Below, piece after piece: positions 63,044 through 64,000 of a stretch of DNA of 64,000 nt (position 1 is its first letter; each line of letters opens with the position of its first letter). The notes beneath the pieces were generated by a model, which was not told where the DNA came from, did no database searches, and saw nothing but the letters and a program-made list of their open reading frames with translations. The stretch is taken from positions 62,001-126,000 of the forward strand of contig NZ_WSZK01000006.1 of the NCBI RefSeq assembly GCF_009791395.1. Reading direction: 5' to 3'. The position numbers were made by a program, and so were the translations under genes. The stretch is from Halomarina oriensis. GTDB taxonomy: Archaea > Halobacteriota > Halobacteria > Halobacteriales > Haloarculaceae.

Positions 63044-63139
63044 ATGCCGAAACAGACACTCAAAGACGTCAGTCACACACCACCCAAGGGAGAGCGAGTC
63101 GACCGAGTCTGGGAGCGAGGCAACGAGCGAGAGGAGTAG
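63044..63139 (+). CDS. Possible 31-residue leaderless peptide
   Basis: ATG 63044 opens a 31-residue frame, MPKQTLKDVSHTPPKGERV and onward, highly charged with no hydrophobic segment. A TATA-like box sits at the leaderless distance. Against it, the second half uses GAGCGAG-type repeats like those in non-coding stretches of this genome. It is either a microprotein or a chance frame in a short RNA. Confidence 0.32.
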   Translation: MPKQTLKDVSHTPPKGERVDRVWERGNEREE

Positions 63140-63440
63140 CGCCGCTACGAACGGTTTTCTCTCCCATCCGATCCGTGAGTCGTCGCGCTCGACAGCCGCG
63201 AGCGACGCGGACTCGACACGCTCGACGAGACGCCGCTCTGCGACAGGTTGATGCCCCGAGCGGCGAATCCTGATACTGCGACTCGCGGATAGCACTGACC
63301 GTTTTCGAGGAGTTCCTCCGGCACAGCCCCCGAGCCGTCACACCGGAGGAGCACGTGACCCAACGAACCCAGACCCCGTACGCGGGCACCGACACTACGA
63401 CCGTATCGCCGATCGACCACACGCTGCCGGAGCTTCGACG
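63140..63440. other. Gene-free 301-base stretch
   Basis: No supported gene. The frames are short and arginine-rich. It lies between the 31-codon frame and the DUF1328 gene. Confidence 0.5.
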
Positions 63441-63650
63441 ATGAACACTGCACTGCTCTCGGCGCTCGGGAGCGTCGTCGCCCAGCTCGGCGGCAGTGGC
63501 CAGTTCCTCTGGCTCGCCGTCGTCTTCTTCGTCGTCGCCATCGTCGCCGCGCTGCTCGGCTTCCGTGGTGCGGCCGGTATCTCCATGGGCGCGGCACGCC
63601 TGTTCGTCGTCGTGTTCCTCGTCCTCGCCGTCCTCGCGCTTCTGTTGTAG
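63441..63650 (+). CDS. DUF1328 small membrane protein
   Basis: 69 residues with two helices. FLWLAVVFFVVAIVAALLGFRGAAGISMGAARLFVVVFLVLAVLALLL matches the DUF1328/YtjA-like family: two helices linked by a Gly-rich turn. These proteins are widespread in bacteria and haloarchaea and of unknown function, sometimes stress-induced. The C-terminus is just after the second helix. Confidence 0.88.
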   Translation: MNTALLSALGSVVAQLGGSGQFLWLAVVFFVVAIVAALLGFRGAAGISMGAARLFVVVFLVLAVLALLL

Positions 63651-64000
63651 GGCGTACGGCGATCACGGAGGGTCCCGTTTCCGGACTCGTCCGACTACCT
63701 ACTGAAGTTCTGGACTCGGTGTACTCCCGACACTCGCCGTGTGGACTCGCTGGGCCTCGCCGGGATTCGACCCACGGTCGCTCCCGTTCGCTCGTTACAC
63801 TCGCTCACCTCCTGCTCTCTGCTCCGAGGTCCGTCTCGTGTGCGAATTCGTGTGGACTCGCCGGGAGTCCCGCGAGCCGCGCGGGACCTCCGGTCCCGCT
63901 GGAAACCGGGGGCTTCGCCGCCGGTGACGACCGGAGTGAACGAGTGGGACTCAGGCGAGCCCATCGACTGACGGAGCGTAGCGACGGAAGGAGATGGACT
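63651..64000 (-). other. Gene-free end of window with tRNA 3'-end-like fragments
   Basis: No protein gene is supported. On the minus strand 63751-63779 reads like the T arm and 3' acceptor strand of a tRNA (GGGTCGAATCCC core, GGCCCA end) without the rest of the cloverleaf. TGGACTCGC at 63742-63750 recurs as TGGACTCGC at 63853-63861, and the last six bases (63995-64000) again read TGGACT. These would be the 3' acceptor end (GAGTCCA) of a minus-strand tRNA and its copies. The intact gene, if any, lies beyond the right edge. Confidence 0.5.
63751..63779 (-). repeat. tRNA 3'-half-like fragment
   Basis: Read on the minus strand it contains GGGTCGAATCCC followed by a GGCCCA end, the look of a T arm plus acceptor strand. 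The usual TTC of the T loop is TC, one base short, so it is not a working tRNA part. Confidence 0.5.

Overview
The window is high-GC chromosomal DNA from a halophilic archaeon of class Halobacteria. The support is direct: strongly acidic proteins, twin-arginine signals on a halocyanin, a Rieske protein and a lipase-like protein, an initiator tRNA-Met of haloarchaeal type, archaeal-only proteins (L44e, S27e, archaeal-type HPRT, long-chain prenyl synthase), and TATA-like boxes about 26-31 nt in front of many start codons, as expected for leaderless transcripts. The genus cannot be fixed from the sequence. No insertion sequence, integrase, CRISPR array, toxin-antitoxin or recognisable defence gene was seen; this looks like core and lineage-specific chromosome.

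Layout. 1-7517: an EMC3/TMCO1-like membrane protein, endonuclease III, and a respiratory locus encoding a halocyanin, a Rieske protein and a cytochrome b split as in b6f complexes, plus five small membrane proteins. 7977-12939: a membrane protein, a degenerate NAD-kinase-like protein, M28 and M42 peptidases and an isoprenyl diphosphate synthase. 12961-24418: an envelope-glycan region built around the initiator tRNA gene, with a YYY-family membrane protein, two DPM1-like glycosyltransferases, GtrA, DUF2304, a NodB-type deacetylase with an HPWE motif, a TIGR00374-type flippase-like protein, an alkaline-phosphatase-superfamily protein and a GT-C glycosyltransferase. 24450-26056: DJ-1-like protein, HPRT and a tiny membrane protein. 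26436-32784: a complete seven-gene Mrp antiporter operon. 32804-38193: coaBC, an FAD oxidoreductase, a START-like protein, a second halocyanin, a small haloarchaeal protein and a Tat-exported hydrolase.

38407-53058: ribosomal proteins L44e and S27e, small conserved proteins, a GNAT/Eis-like acetyltransferase, acyl-CoA dehydrogenase, a secreted protein, acyl-CoA ligase, methyltransferase, NCS2 permease, pyroglutamyl peptidase, an M20-type hydrolase, a redoxin, a 58-residue HTH-like protein, and an Lrp regulator overlapping an aminotransferase. 53164-60872: a type IV pilus operon (ATPase, membrane platform and five overlapping pilin-like genes), facing a convergent 507-residue pilin-like protein at 61344-62867. 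The right end holds a DUF1328 protein and minus-strand tRNA 3'-end-like fragments.

The least described coherent units are the glycan cluster around the tRNA, the halocyanin-led bc complex locus with its companion membrane proteins, and the pilin-like set. Several genes shorter than 60 codons were found by reading intergenic DNA directly and are listed.
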